A DNA stretch of 64,000 nt from Roseiarcus sp963717215 (GCA_963717215.1 CAVQVS010000005.1:310001-374000), one strand, 5' to 3'; shown: positions 9,578 to 18,798, counted from the stretch's first letter. Program-made: numbers and translations. The notes: a model not told the origin generated them from the letters alone.

Positions 9578-9771
9578 CAGCGACGCTTCCGAAACCCTTG
9601 CGCCGGGTGTTCCCGACCCGACCGCGCAGTTCGCCGCCGCCCGCAAGCTCTCGATTTCTGATGAGCCGGTCGGCGGTCGCGCCCCTCGCCGCCGCCGCGC
9701 TCGTGCCCTTCGCGATCGCCGGCGCGACCAAGCTTCCCTTTGCGCTGGTGAAAAAGCTGCTCGTGCTCTAG
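9577..9771 (+). pseudogene. Fragment of the 12230-13459 membrane-protein C-terminus (duplicate of ~13247-13459)
   Basis: Plus-strand copy of the last ~65 codons of the membrane-protein gene ending at 13459. It contains AASDASETLAPGVPDPTAQ, a frame slip at the ATTTCTGATG run (the intact copy has ATTTTTCTGATG), and the terminal LVKKLLVL followed by TAG. A four-codon stretch (YKEV) of the intact copy is missing. There is no start, so it is a dead fragment. Confidence 0.85.
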
Positions 9772-9798
9772 CCACGCGCGCGTTGCATTCGGGTACAC

Positions 9799-9885
9799 GC
9801 GTCATTGCGACGAGCGCAGCGACGCCGCAATCCAGAAACTACGGGCGCCCTGCATTCCCTGGATTGCGTCGCCATAGTCCGTCCG
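9799..9885. repeat. Palindromic interspersed element (GTCATTGCG...CAATCCAG type)
   Basis: Left arm GTCATTGCGACGAGCGCAGC..GCAATCCAG, a short middle, and right arm CTGGATTGCGTCGCCATAGTCC. The right arm is roughly the reverse complement of the left arm. A longer member of the same family is at 51660-51760. Such REP-like palindromes are common between alphaproteobacterial genes. Confidence 0.65.
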
Positions 9886-9931
9886 GAAGGAGGGGCGTCT
9901 TTCGAAGCCCTGGCCCTCGCGACAACAATCG

Positions 9932-9960
9932 CGTCCGCGACGGGCAGGTCAGCGAGACGG
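9932..9960 (+). repeat. Short degenerate copy of the lolD 3' end
   Basis: A stretch matching CCGCGACGGGCAAGTCAGCGAG of the lolD tail (9336 onward), with an A-to-G change and a changed last codon. It is the third lolD-tail copy in 2.7 kb and lies inside the island, just upstream of the end of the DUF1906 gene. Confidence 0.55.
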
Positions 9961-9990
9961 GGAGGCTCTTTACCCGAGTTCCGCGGCCTC

Positions 9991-10746
9991 TCACCTAGGA
10001 TTTCTGGAGGAGGGTCGCCGTTTGGCTTTAGGCCCCTCAGTGTTGTTGGCGTTGGCTAGAAATTCTTTGTGCAAACGCGACGCGGTCGACGCCCTATGCG
10101 ACGCGCCCAGAGCTGACAGGGTGCTGAATTGGCCAAAGTCGGCCGGGTTCGTTTCGTCATTATCGACTCCGATGCTGCATAGGTCTGGCGCCCCGCAATG
10201 TTGGGCGATAGACCATTTCTTCGAGCTGTAGAACGCGCCGGTTTCGGTAAAGGAAGAAGAACACGAAAGCCAGGTCAGCGAGGCCAGGCCGTCCTCAACC
10301 AATCGCCTGCAGACGAGACCGTCGCTATATACACCGATCCGGTATGGCATTGTTCCATCCGGGCGTTTGAACGTTGCATTGACCGATCTGAAATAGGGTA
10401 CGATGTTGGAAGAGTAATATTTTCCGTTTTCGTTATAGTCCGCAGCGAAATATATTGCGCTCCCTTCGGGTTGACCGACAATCTCCTGTGCGCACTGCAA
10501 GGCCCGCGTCGCGTCTTTCTTGCCTAGCGCGGCGCTGAACCATTTCGCCTGATTGTTAAAGTACTCGAAGACGACCCAAATCGCAATGTTCTGAGAGATT
10601 AAGGCTTGGGCTTCGAGGCGGCTGAGAACTTTGCTGCCTGCGCCATAATTGTAGTAACGCCCGACGGCTTTAATTCCCTTGCCCTTCAAGCATGTCGCTG
10701 ATTTCGCAGTGACCTGCGTGCTTGCATCGATATAATTGGCGGCCAT
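9991..10746 (-). CDS. DUF1906 glycoside-hydrolase-like protein (Rv2525c-like)
   Basis: 251 aa. The sequence follows the DUF1906 family: start MAANYIDASTQVTAKSATC, then GIKAVGRYYNYG, IWVVFEYFN, AQEIVGQPEGSAIYFAADY, and YRIGVYSDGLVCRRLVEDG, a TIM-barrel resembling family-25-type lysozymes, with acidic residues on strand ends (FAADYNE). Related proteins in actinobacteria and phage act on or near the cell wall; enzymatic activity is unproven. No signal peptide is evident. It lies in visibly less GC-rich DNA than its surroundings, between duplicated lolD tails, and 54 bp from a lipoprotein gene on the same strand. I infer an imported cassette. Confidence 0.8.
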   Translation of the reverse strand: MAANYIDASTQVTAKSATCLKGKGIKAVGRYYNYGAGSKVLSRLEAQALISQNIAIWVVFEYFNNQAKWFSAALGKKDATRALQCAQEIVGQPEGSAIYFAADYNENGKYYSSNIVPYFRSVNATFKRPDGTMPYRIGVYSDGLVCRRLVEDGLASLTWLSCSSSFTETGAFYSSKKWSIAQHCGAPDLCSIGVDNDETNPADFGQFSTLSALGASHRASTASRLHKEFLANANNTEGPKAKRRPSSRNPR

Positions 10747-10800
10747 CGGTACCCCTCCCGCAGAAAAACTAGTCCTTAAGCGCTATCACACAATGTTATT

Positions 10801-11598
10801 TCATGGCTTCACTCTTACGATGCCCTCACTAACCTCAAGTGTTGCATTCGCCACCGTCTTGTCGATTAGCGCTTTTATTCCGGCATGAGTGCATTGGTGC
10901 TCAATGTTATGCATAGCCCACAAAGCGTCGGCAAAATTCACGGGTCGATTCAAGGGTTTGAGATAGTACTCTCGCAGTTGCGTTTGCGCTTGTTTTGCCA
11001 CGTCGAGGACAGCTTCGTCGGTCGGCTTGAAGAATTTATACTGCTCGTAGTTATCGAATGAGCTGTTTACGAAGCTGTTCGCGGCGCCAAGCAGCGATCT
11101 TGCTGTCGAGCTTGCATTCCAGATGACGAAGGCTGTATTCGCCAGGGTTCCGGCAAATCCGAATTGCCGTCGCAAGTATTCAAGATAGTCGGTGCGGTCG
11201 GCGAGCCCGCCGATATAATCCTGGCATAACATAAAAGCCGTGGCCGTCCCGGTTACAATGAAATCGTCGACGTCCGCTGCGTTCCAGGGAGGACCGGTGA
11301 TAACTGAATCGTCTCTCGCTATTAGCGTTCTCGAGGACGCGGGTATCGCCTTGGCCTGGAGGAAGGTTTCTCCTGCTCCCAGGGGTCCGGCGGACACGAC
11401 TTGTGGAGGGCCGACGTCCACGGTGAGACCGGATTGTCCCGCCAACTTTTTTGTCGCCTGTATGTAGGCTTGAATCGCCAAGTCCAACTGCGCCTGATCG
11501 ACGAGTTCCGGGGGGCCGACACCAGTACCACTTAGCGAAGCACAACCGGCCAATAAGATGCAAAGAAACGGGGCGCAGATCTGCGGCAATCGAGACAT
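10801..11598 (-). CDS. Putative lipoprotein of unknown function
   Basis: 265 aa with a clean lipoprotein signal: MSRLPQICAPFLCILLAGCASL, lipobox LAGC with the Cys at residue 19. The mature part is soluble with no further membrane segment; it contains LDLAIQAYIQATKKLAG, FMLCQDYIGGLADRTDYLEYLRRQFGFAG and a C-terminal DALWAMHNIEHQCTHAGIKALID. I do not recognise a family. It is upstream of, and on the same strand as, the DUF1906 gene, so the two are probably one transcript. Base composition is lower in GC than the chromosomal backbone, which suggests transfer. Confidence 0.75.
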   Translation of the reverse strand: MSRLPQICAPFLCILLAGCASLSGTGVGPPELVDQAQLDLAIQAYIQATKKLAGQSGLTVDVGPPQVVSAGPLGAGETFLQAKAIPASSRTLIARDDSVITGPPWNAADVDDFIVTGTATAFMLCQDYIGGLADRTDYLEYLRRQFGFAGTLANTAFVIWNASSTARSLLGAANSFVNSSFDNYEQYKFFKPTDEAVLDVAKQAQTQLREYYLKPLNRPVNFADALWAMHNIEHQCTHAGIKALIDKTVANATLEVSEGIVRVKP

Positions 11599-11950
11599 TC
11601 AGTCCCTTTATACGAGCAAAAACCATCTCCCTCCCAGTAAACTTAGGTTTACGGAGAGCTGACATATGAATTTCTTATTCTGAATGGACGCGAACGTTAC
11701 GGAGAGCGCGACAACATACGCCAGACGCGAATCAAATCTCTAGGAAATCTAAAATCTTTTTTAGAGATAAGCTTGTCAAGTACGTTGGCTCTTCATGGGC
11801 AGATTCTTGTGGAGCAAGCCTAAGCAACTCCCACTTCGAGCCCCTTGACGAACACCATGGCTCGATGAGGCGAGCGAGGGAATCGGCCGTCCCGAATTCG
11901 TGGCGGTTCGAAGCGTTCGCCTGCGCCACGTCCTCACTCAGAAACATTGA
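11599..11950. other. Non-coding AT-richer stretch inside the island
   Basis: About 350 bp upstream of the lipoprotein gene, up to the right-hand lolD-tail repeat. It includes A/T-rich DNA (around 11740-11780) that probably holds the promoter of the lipoprotein/DUF1906 pair. A minus-strand open frame (11732-11977) shows no recognisable features and crosses the repeat. I see no tRNA, integrase or conserved motif. Confidence 0.4.
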
Positions 11951-12012
11951 CGCCGCCCGCATGGACCGCAGGGTCACGATCCGCGACGGGCAAGGCAGCG
12001 AGATGGCGTGAG
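11951..12012 (+). repeat. Direct repeat of the lolD 3' end (right border of island)
   Basis: 62 bp matching 9304-9365, including the last codons of lolD and its TGA. I count four differences over 62 bases. It is in the same orientation as lolD. Together with the left copy it brackets 9366-11950 the way an attachment-site or target duplication brackets an insertion. Confidence 0.85.
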
Positions 12013-12229
12013 CGGGCCAGCGCGGGGCTCAGCCGCCCGCGTTCCGATTGCGTGCGGAAATTCTGCCACGTCTATCGAGGCGCTCGGAAAGCGGCTCGAG
12101 CCGCCGCCGCTTTCGCCATAGGGTCAAGGGGCGCTCTTGCGCGAACGACTGAGCGCGGCGATGACGGACATGGGGCGCGATGGCGATTCTCGTCAGGAGC
12201 CGCGATCGAGGGCGTGGGAAGGACGGCGA

Positions 12230-13459
12230 ATGACGGACGCGGCTGCGAGCGGCGATATGGTCGAGATCGACGATCTCGATAGGGACGAAGCGAGCCGGAT
12301 CGGGAACTATCTCGCCTCGCACGGCGGACCGTTCTTTGAACTGCAGCGTCGGCTGGGTCTTCTGCGCGAGGATGCGCTCTTGGCCGGCCGAAGGGCAACG
12401 ATGTTTGTCGCGCTCGCCTGGGGCGTTCCTTTCCTGTTGAGCCTGATTCATGGCGACGCTTTCACCCTGACCGGCGGTCGCCCCTTTGTGCTGGATTTCG
12501 GCGCCTGGGCGCGGTTCTTCATCGCCATCGCGCTCTTCGTGCTGGCCGAGCAGCAGGTCGAATATGGCCTGCACGGCAAGCTCGGTCAGCTCGTACGTGC
12601 GCCGATCATCGCGCCGGGCTCCCTCGAAGCAGCGGCGAAGGCGGTGGTGCGGGCGTTAAGGTTGCGGGACTCGAAAGTCGCGGAGATCGTCTGTCTGGGC
12701 CTCGCGATCGCAGCGACCCTGGGGCGGCTCGCCAATCTCATGGACGCCGACAGTTCGACCTGGGAGGTCGAGGTCGTCAATGGCGGCGCGCATGTGACGC
12801 TGGCGGGATGGTGGAGCGTGATCTGCAGCATGCCGCTTTTCTACTTCCTGCTGTTTCGCGGCCTTTGGCGCTATATTGTCTGGGCGACGCTGCTCTGGCG
12901 GATCGCGGCGCTCAAGCTCCGGCTGGTCGCGAACCATCCTGATGGCAAGGGCGGTTTGGCCTTTCTCGCCGATTATCCGAACGCCTACTCTATGTTCGTC
13001 TTCGGGATGAGCTCCGGGCTCGCGATCACGGTCGTCAGGCACGTGTTCGAGGCGAACATTTCTTCCGTGACCTTTGGTTACATCATCACCGCGTGGCTGG
13101 CGATCGTGTATGCCTTTTTCGCCTTTCCATTGCTGGCGTTCTCGAAGCCTCTCGCCGAACTGAAGACCAGATCGGTCGATATTTTCGGCGCGCAGGCGAC
13201 GCGCTATCATCGCGCGGCCGAGCGCGCCCTCATCGGCCGCAACATGGCCGCCAGCGACGCTTCTGAAACCCTCGCGCCCGGGGTTCCCGACCCGACGGCG
13301 CAGTACGCCGCCGCCCGCAAGCTCTCGATTTTTCTGATGAGCCGGTCGGCGGTTGCGCCCCTCGCTGCCGCCGCGCTTGTGCCCTTCGCGATCGCAGGCG
13401 CGACCAAGCTTCCCTATAAAGAAGTGTTTGCGCTGGTGAAAAAACTGCTCGTGCTGTAG
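12230..13459 (+). CDS. Multi-pass membrane protein of unknown function
   Basis: 409 aa from the ATG at 12230, preceded by GGAAGG; an ATG at 12137 extends the frame by 31 residues of low-complexity character. About six hydrophobic segments: near residues 65-80 (FVALAWGVPFLLSLI), 105-120 (FFIAIALFVLAEQQ), 155-170, 200-220 (WSVICSMPLFYFLLF), 270-285, and 295-320 (IITAWLAIVYAFFAFPLLAF), plus a C-terminal helix. A soluble C-terminal arm (SDASETLAPGVPDPTAQY) follows. I do not recognise a named family. Its last 213 bp are duplicated at 9577-9771. It is convergent with, and 4 bp from, the photolyase gene. Confidence 0.75.
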   Translation: MTDAAASGDMVEIDDLDRDEASRIGNYLASHGGPFFELQRRLGLLREDALLAGRRATMFVALAWGVPFLLSLIHGDAFTLTGGRPFVLDFGAWARFFIAIALFVLAEQQVEYGLHGKLGQLVRAPIIAPGSLEAAAKAVVRALRLRDSKVAEIVCLGLAIAATLGRLANLMDADSSTWEVEVVNGGAHVTLAGWWSVICSMPLFYFLLFRGLWRYIVWATLLWRIAALKLRLVANHPDGKGGLAFLADYPNAYSMFVFGMSSGLAITVVRHVFEANISSVTFGYIITAWLAIVYAFFAFPLLAFSKPLAELKTRSVDIFGAQATRYHRAAERALIGRNMAASDASETLAPGVPDPTAQYAAARKLSIFLMSRSAVAPLAAAALVPFAIAGATKLPYKEVFALVKKLLVL

Positions 13460-13463
13460 CCCT

Positions 13464-14922
13464 TCACCGCCCCCGCATCCTGGCGAACGCGTCGAGCGCC
13501 CTGGCGCGAGCCTCGGCGTGGTCGACGATCGGCTGGGGATAGGTCTTTCCCAAGACGACGCCCGCGCGTTCCAGCACGTCGCGCGAAGCCTGCCACGGAT
13601 TGTGGATGGCGGGCGCGTCGAGACGCGCGAGCTCGGGGACCCATTGGCGCACATAGGCGCCGTCGGGGTCGAATTTCTCGGCCTGCAGCACCGGATTGAA
13701 GATCCGGAAATAGGGCGCGGAATCGACGCCGGACCCTGCGACCCATTGCCAGTTGAGCGGGTTGTTCGCCGGATCGGCGTCGATCAGCGTGTCCCAGAAC
13801 CAGGCCTCGCCATGCCGCCAGTCGATGAGCAGGTGCTTGACGAGAAAGGACGCGACGATCAGGCGCGCGCGATTGGGCAGATATCCCGTCCGCCACAATT
13901 GCCGCATGCCGGCGTCGACGATCGGATAGCCGGTGCGCCCATGCGCCCAGGCGTCAAATCCGTCCTCGTCGTGCCGCCAGGGGAAGCGCTCGAACTCGGG
14001 CCGCAAGGCTCGGGTCGCCAGATCGGGATGGGCGTCGAGAAGGGCCGTCGCAAAGTCGCGCCAGGCGAGCTCGGCCAAGTATTTCTCCGCGGCGCGGGTC
14101 AGCCCATGCTCTTCCACTGCCGCGGTTTCGATCGAATGCGCGATGCGGCGCGGCGCGATCTCGCCGAAACGCAGATTCGCCGACAGCCGCGACGCCGCGC
14201 CATCCGCAAGGATGTCCCGCTGGTCCGCATAGTCTTTCAGCCCCTCCGCGACGAAGGTCTTGAGGGAGGCGAGCGCGCCTTCTTCGCCCGGCGACTCGCC
14301 CAGGCTCAGCTCGCCGGACCAGTCTGGCTTCGTGGGCTTAAGCTTCAGGGCGTCAATTGACGTGCGCGTCGGGGCGTTGTGAGGCCAGGGCGCCGCCGTC
14401 AAGCGTTTCGGCGCCGGCGCGCGGAGCGGGCAGGGGGCCGAGCGCGCGATGGCGGCGCAGGAACGCCTTGAAGATGCTGACCGGCGCCCCATCGGGCTTG
14501 GCCAGCTCGGCCGGCTCGCGCATCAGGGCGCCGTTGAAAGTCAGCGCCTCGACGCCGCGCGCCTTGAGCGCCGTCTCGACGCGCGCGTCGAGCGCTTTGG
14601 CGCCGCCTTCGTAGCGGCGGCTCCAGAGGACGCGGCCGGCGTTTGCCGCGGCGGCAAGCGCGAGGATCGTCGCTTGAGCCTCGCCCTCGATGATGTCGAG
14701 CCTTCCGCCGCGAGCGGACAGCTCGCTCTCCAGCGCGGTCAGCGACTGGGCCAGGCGCCATTTCGCCGCCCCGCCCAGCGGGCGGGCGCCGCCGCCCGAA
14801 TCGTCGTGGACATAGACGAAGAGCGCCGGACGATTTCCGGCGGCGTAGATGGACGGCTGGTCGTCGAGGCGAAAGTCGTCGCGCAGCCAGACGATGTCGA
14901 CGCTTTCGCTCAACGAAGCCAT
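13464..14922 (-). CDS. phr: Deoxyribodipyrimidine photo-lyase (frame broken)
   Basis: Repairs UV cyclobutane dimers using FAD and light. The N-terminal Rossmann domain (VDIVWLRDDFRLDDQPSIYAA) binds the antenna pigment. The C-terminal FAD domain has FLVKHLLIDWRHGEAWFWDTL, the conserved NPLNWQWVAGSGVDSAPYFR block and DPDGAYVRQWVPEL. The frame changes within 14365-14430, close to PAPRAG / LTAAPWP; both halves are otherwise complete, total about 485 residues. Its 3' end is duplicated as a fragment at 9379-9577. It is convergent with the membrane-protein gene on its 3' side; rnd starts further upstream on the same strand. Confidence 0.93.
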
Positions 14923-14946
14923 CCCCGGCGTTGCACAAGCTCTTGC

Positions 14947-16125
14947 CTAATCCGCGGCGGGCGGGGCTTCCGCGTCTTTCCATTCGAGGGTGACGACCTT
15001 GCCGTTCTCGACGGTCAGCGCCAGGCGCCCATGCTTGAGTTCGAGCGCCCTGTCGCCGAATAATTTTCGCCGCCAGCCGCCGAGCGCAGACACATCCGCC
15101 TTGTCGCTTTGCGCAATCGCCTCGAGATCGTCGACGGTCGCGATCAGCTTGCCGGCGACGCCGCTGTCCTCGCTCACTTGTCTCAGCAGCACCTTGAGCA
15201 ATTCGACCGTGGCGCCGACATTGACGCCGTTGCGGCGTTCGCGCTCGATCTTCGGCAATGTCTTGGGGTCGCGCTCGAACCCGCGCTCGACCGCCGCCAG
15301 GATCTCCGCGCCCGCACGCGAGCGCTCCATGCCCCGCGGGAAGGCGCGCAGATTGGCGAGCGCTTCCGCGCTACGCGGGGCGGCGAGCGCAAGCTCGATC
15401 AACACTTCGTCCTTCAGAACGCGCGCCCGGGGCACGTCGCGCGCCTGCGCCTCGCTCTCGCGCCAGGCCGCGAGCTCCATCAGCATCGCGAGATCGCGCG
15501 GCTTACGGGCCTTGTTCTTGTAGCGTTCCCAAGCGCGCTCAGGATGCTGCTCGTAGGTCGAGGGCGAGATCAACGTCTTCATTTCGTCGTCGAGCCACGA
15601 TTGGCGTCCGGACGCCGCAACCCGTTTCGACAGCGCTTTATAAATGTCGCGCAAATGGGTCACGTCGCCGATCGCGTAGGCAATCTGCGCCTCGGCCAGC
15701 GGGCGGCGCGCCCAATCGGTGAACCGCGACGACTTGTCGATTCCGACATGGCAGATCGATTGCACAAGCTCGCTGTAGGACACCTGCTCGCCATAGCCGC
15801 ACACCATCGCTGCGACCTGGGTGTCGAACAGCGGCGTTGGCACGAGCCCGGAGAGCTTCCAGAAAATCTCGAGATCCTGCCTCGCCGCGTGGAACACCTT
15901 GACCACGTCCTCGTCGGCCATCAGTTGCAAGAGCGGCTGGAGGTCGAGCCCTGGAGCCAGCGCGTCGATCGCGAGCGCCTCGTCGTCAGAGGCGACCTGA
16001 ACGACGCACAGAATTGGCCAGAATGTCGTCTCGCGCAGGAACTCGGTGTCGACGGTGACGAACGGCGAGCGCGCCAGGCGCTGACAGGCCTGAGCGAGCT
16101 CGTCCGTCGTTGTGATCAGGGACAC
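14947..16125 (-). CDS. rnd: Ribonuclease D
   Basis: 3'-5' exoribonuclease acting in tRNA 3'-end maturation. 392 aa from a GTG at 16125 (VSLITTTDELAQACQ), chosen because homologues begin at this point and the longer frame to 16203 overlaps the next gene. DEDDy exonuclease motifs: VDTEFLRETTFWP (Asp, Glu), FHAARQDLEIF (Asp) and AYAIGDVTHLRDIY (Tyr/Asp). An HRDC domain follows at about residues 205-285 (RARVLKDEVLIELA). The gene is intact. The upstream hydrolase gene ends 14 bp before it on the same strand. Confidence 0.93.
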   Translation of the reverse strand: MSLITTTDELAQACQRLARSPFVTVDTEFLRETTFWPILCVVQVASDDEALAIDALAPGLDLQPLLQLMADEDVVKVFHAARQDLEIFWKLSGLVPTPLFDTQVAAMVCGYGEQVSYSELVQSICHVGIDKSSRFTDWARRPLAEAQIAYAIGDVTHLRDIYKALSKRVAASGRQSWLDDEMKTLISPSTYEQHPERAWERYKNKARKPRDLAMLMELAAWRESEAQARDVPRARVLKDEVLIELALAAPRSAEALANLRAFPRGMERSRAGAEILAAVERGFERDPKTLPKIERERRNGVNVGATVELLKVLLRQVSEDSGVAGKLIATVDDLEAIAQSDKADVSALGGWRRKLFGDRALELKHGRLALTVENGKVVTLEWKDAEAPPAAD

Positions 16126-16138
16126 TGGATTTGCGTCT

Positions 16139-16849
16139 CTATTGAATTTCGCGCGGCGGCGCGACTGGCTTTGCCCGGTCTTTGCGCAACGAGGGCGGCG
16201 CATGACGCGGCATGCCGAGACGCTTGTCGAGATAGGCGCCGACCACAGTTTGAAGTTCGTCCATGCAGTCCTCGAAGAAGTGGTTCGCCTCGGGGATGAC
16301 GGCGTGCTCGATGGCGATGCCCTTCTGGGTCTTCAGTTTCTCGATCAGCCCCATAACCTCTTTCAGTGGCGCGACCCGGTCCTTGTCGCCATGGACGAAC
16401 AGGCCGGACGAGGGGCAGGGCGCAAGAAAGCTGTAATCAAAACGATTGGCGGGGGGAGCGATCGAGATGAAGCCCTCGATCTCGGGCCTGCGCATCAAGA
16501 GTTGCATGCCGATCCAGGAGCCGAACGAGACGCCGGCGATCCAGCAGGCGCGCGCCTCCGGGCTGATCGATTGCGCCCAGTCGAGGGCGGAAGCAGCGTC
16601 CGATAATTCCCCCTGGCCGTGATCGAAAGCCCCTTGCGACCGTCCGACGCCGCGGAAGTTGAAGCGCAGCACGGAGAACCCGCGCTCGGCAAAACTATAG
16701 TAAGTATTATAGACAATCTGGTTGTTCATCGTCCCCCCAAATTGGGGGTGAGAATGAAGCACCACCGCAATCGGCGCCCCACGCTGCTTGGCCGGATGAA
16801 AACGACCCTCGAGCCTACCGGCCGGGCCGGTAAAAAAAACCTCGGGCAT
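16139..16849 (-). CDS. Alpha/beta hydrolase (DUF-type, dienelactone-hydrolase-like)
   Basis: 236 aa. Alpha/beta-hydrolase fold with the oxyanion region VLHSHPQFGGTMNN, the nucleophile elbow GVSFGSWIG (Ser about residue 107), an acid-loop Asp in FVHGDKDRV and the His in EANHFFED, completing a catalytic triad. Substrate unknown. Start ATG at 16849. Same strand and 14 bp from rnd, likely one transcript. The C-terminal tail past residue 215 is Arg/Pro-rich and probably disordered. Confidence 0.88.
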   Translation of the reverse strand: MPEVFFTGPAGRLEGRFHPAKQRGAPIAVVLHSHPQFGGTMNNQIVYNTYYSFAERGFSVLRFNFRGVGRSQGAFDHGQGELSDAASALDWAQSISPEARACWIAGVSFGSWIGMQLLMRRPEIEGFISIAPPANRFDYSFLAPCPSSGLFVHGDKDRVAPLKEVMGLIEKLKTQKGIAIEHAVIPEANHFFEDCMDELQTVVGAYLDKRLGMPRHAPPSLRKDRAKPVAPPREIQ

Positions 16850-17060
16850 GAACACTCCACAATGCCTTGAAGGGTCCCCCGGTCGGGCGTAGACTGGGCT
16901 CATCCGCGCCTTGCGGCGCGCAATTGAGCGCGAATCTGTCTCGGTCAGTCGACGGGGGGTCGCCTCGGAGGCCGCCTCATAGCACGCTAGTCGACGGCAA
17001 TTGCAAGGAAAAACCGCAAAGTCCGCCGCGGTCTTCGTTCGCAACACAGGAATCGGAGCC

Positions 17061-18336
17061 GTGATCGCCGCCGCCGCGAGCCCCTTGAACCGGGCCTATC
17101 TTGACTATAACGCGACCGCGCCGCTGCGCGTGAAGGCGCGCGAGGCGGCCCTCGCAGCGATGGAGTCGACCGGCAATCCCTCGTCGGTCCACGCCGAGGG
17201 CCGGGCGGCGCGGCGTCTCGTCGAGGACGCAAGGAGCGAGGTCGCGCGGCTGGCGGGCGTGGGCGCCCGGTGCGTCACGTTCGTCTCCGGCGGCACCGAG
17301 GCGGCGAACGCCGCGCTCAATCCCCAGTTCGGCGGCGGCCCAAATGCGCCCCCCCTCGAGCGGCTCATCGTCTCCGCCGGCGAACACGCCTGCGTCTTGT
17401 CGGGGCATCGGTTTTCCGACCGCCGAGGCGGCGCCCTTGCTGCCGGACGGACGCATCGATCTCGATTGGCTCGAGGCTGCCTGCCGCCGCCCCGGTCGCG
17501 CGCTGGTGGCCCTGCAAGGGGCAAACAACGAGACAGGCGTCGTCCAGCCGGTCGCCGAAGCCGCGGCGCTGGTCCATGCCGCGGGCGGGTTCCTGTTCTG
17601 CGACGCGGTGCAATTGGCTGGGCGGATGTCCTGCGACGTCGCCGCGCTCGGCGCCGACGCGCTCATGCTGTCGGCGCACAAGATGGGCGGTCTCAAGGGC
17701 GCGGGCGCTCTTGTCACGGCGCGCGCCGGGATCAGCCTGGGCGCACCGCTCATGCGGGGCGGCGGCCAGGAGCGCGGGGGGCGCGCGGGCACCGAATCCG
17801 TCGCGACGATCGCCGCTTTCGGCGCCGCGGCGCGGTCGTGCCTCGCCGAACTGGACGCGGAGCCGGCGCGGCTGACTGGGCTGCGCGATCGCCTGAGCAT
17901 CGCGATCCGCTCGGTCGCCACGGACGCGGTGATTTTTGCCGAGACCGCGCCGCGGCTGCCCAACACCGTCTGCTTCGCCGTTCCCGGCGTCGAGGCCGCG
18001 ACGCTGATGATTGCGCTCGACCTCGCTGGCGTCGCGGTGAGTTCGGGCTCGGCATGCTCGTCGGGCAAGGTCGCGCCGTCGCATGTGCTGGCGGCTATGA
18101 GCGTTCGGTCCGAACTGGCGCGCGGCGCCATCCGCCTCAGCCTGGGCTGGGCGTCGACGGTAGCGGATGTCGAGCGCTTCGCTGCCGCGTTCGCAAGCGT
18201 CATTGCGCGGATGCGGAGCCTCGCGGCGAGACGCTTCGGCGCTAAGGGTCGAAGGGGCGCTCGCGCGGGAATGACTTGCATCTCCCCGCCGCGCGGTGTA
18301 CGAGGCGCGCTTCCATTTCGCTCATCGTTTCAATAG
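17061..18336 (+). CDS. Cysteine desulfurase, NifS/IscS-like (frame broken)
   Basis: PLP enzyme that takes sulfur from cysteine for Fe-S clusters or tRNA thiolation. GTG at 17061 with GGAG five bases upstream. Motifs: AYLDYNATAPLR (N-terminus), NPSSVHAEGRAARR, FVSGGTEAANAAL, SAGEHACVLSGHRFP, GANNETGVVQP, the PLP lysine in MLSAHKMGGLKG, and the active-site cysteine in VSSGSACSSGKVAPSH. The frame changes at ~17415, where TTTT should be TTT before CCGACCGCC. The last ~35 residues after AARRF are not family-like and the true stop may be near 18245 in the other frame. The short C-terminus suggests the group II-like subfamily rather than IscS proper. rpoZ follows in the same orientation. Confidence 0.92.
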
Positions 18337-18349
18337 CCGAGGAGTCTCC

Positions 18350-18746
18350 ATGGCTCGCGTCACCGTCGAGGATTGCATCGACAAGGTCGACAACCGATTT
18401 GATTTGGTTCTGATGGCCAGCCACCGCGCCAGGGCGATTTCGTCGGCGCGCCGCAATTTCGGTCCAGCGCGACAATGACAAGAATCCAGTTGTTGCGCTG
18501 CGCGAGATCGGCGACGGCAAGCTCACGCCTGGCGACCTGCGCGAGGATGTCATCCATGCGCTTCAGAAGCACGTCGAGATCGACGAGCCGGAGACGGAGG
18601 CGGCCCCGCCGATGGTCAATCCGGATGTGCAGAGTCAGATCGAAGCCGGCGCCGACGTTCAGTTCGATCGCATGACCGAAGAAGATTTGCTGCGCGGGCT
18701 TGAGGGCCTGACGCCGCCGCCGGAGCCGGAGGATGACGGCGAATAG
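18350..18746 (+). CDS. rpoZ: DNA-directed RNA polymerase omega subunit (frame broken)
   Basis: Small chaperone-like RNAP subunit. ATG at 18350 opens MARVTVEDCIDKVDNRFDLV and SHRARAISS, the invariant omega N-terminus. The frame then changes at ~18445-18460 and continues as VQRDNDKNPVVALREIGDG and the alphaproteobacterial acidic C-terminal tail (MTEEDLLRGLEGL) to TAG at 18744-18746, total about 131 residues. At least one base is missing in the GGCGCG run. An intrinsic terminator follows at 18799-18834. Confidence 0.93.
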
Positions 18747-18798
18747 CGCAGTCGTTCAATCGCCATTGCGCAGCGGCGCCGCTGCGTTCAGGTGTATG

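Noticed and set aside
9805..10059. 84-codon plus-strand frame
   Set aside because: It lies on the palindromic repeat and the lolD-tail fragment, with no independent coding signal.
11732..11977. 81-codon minus-strand open frame in the island
   Set aside because: It crosses the lolD-tail repeat and has no recognised features.
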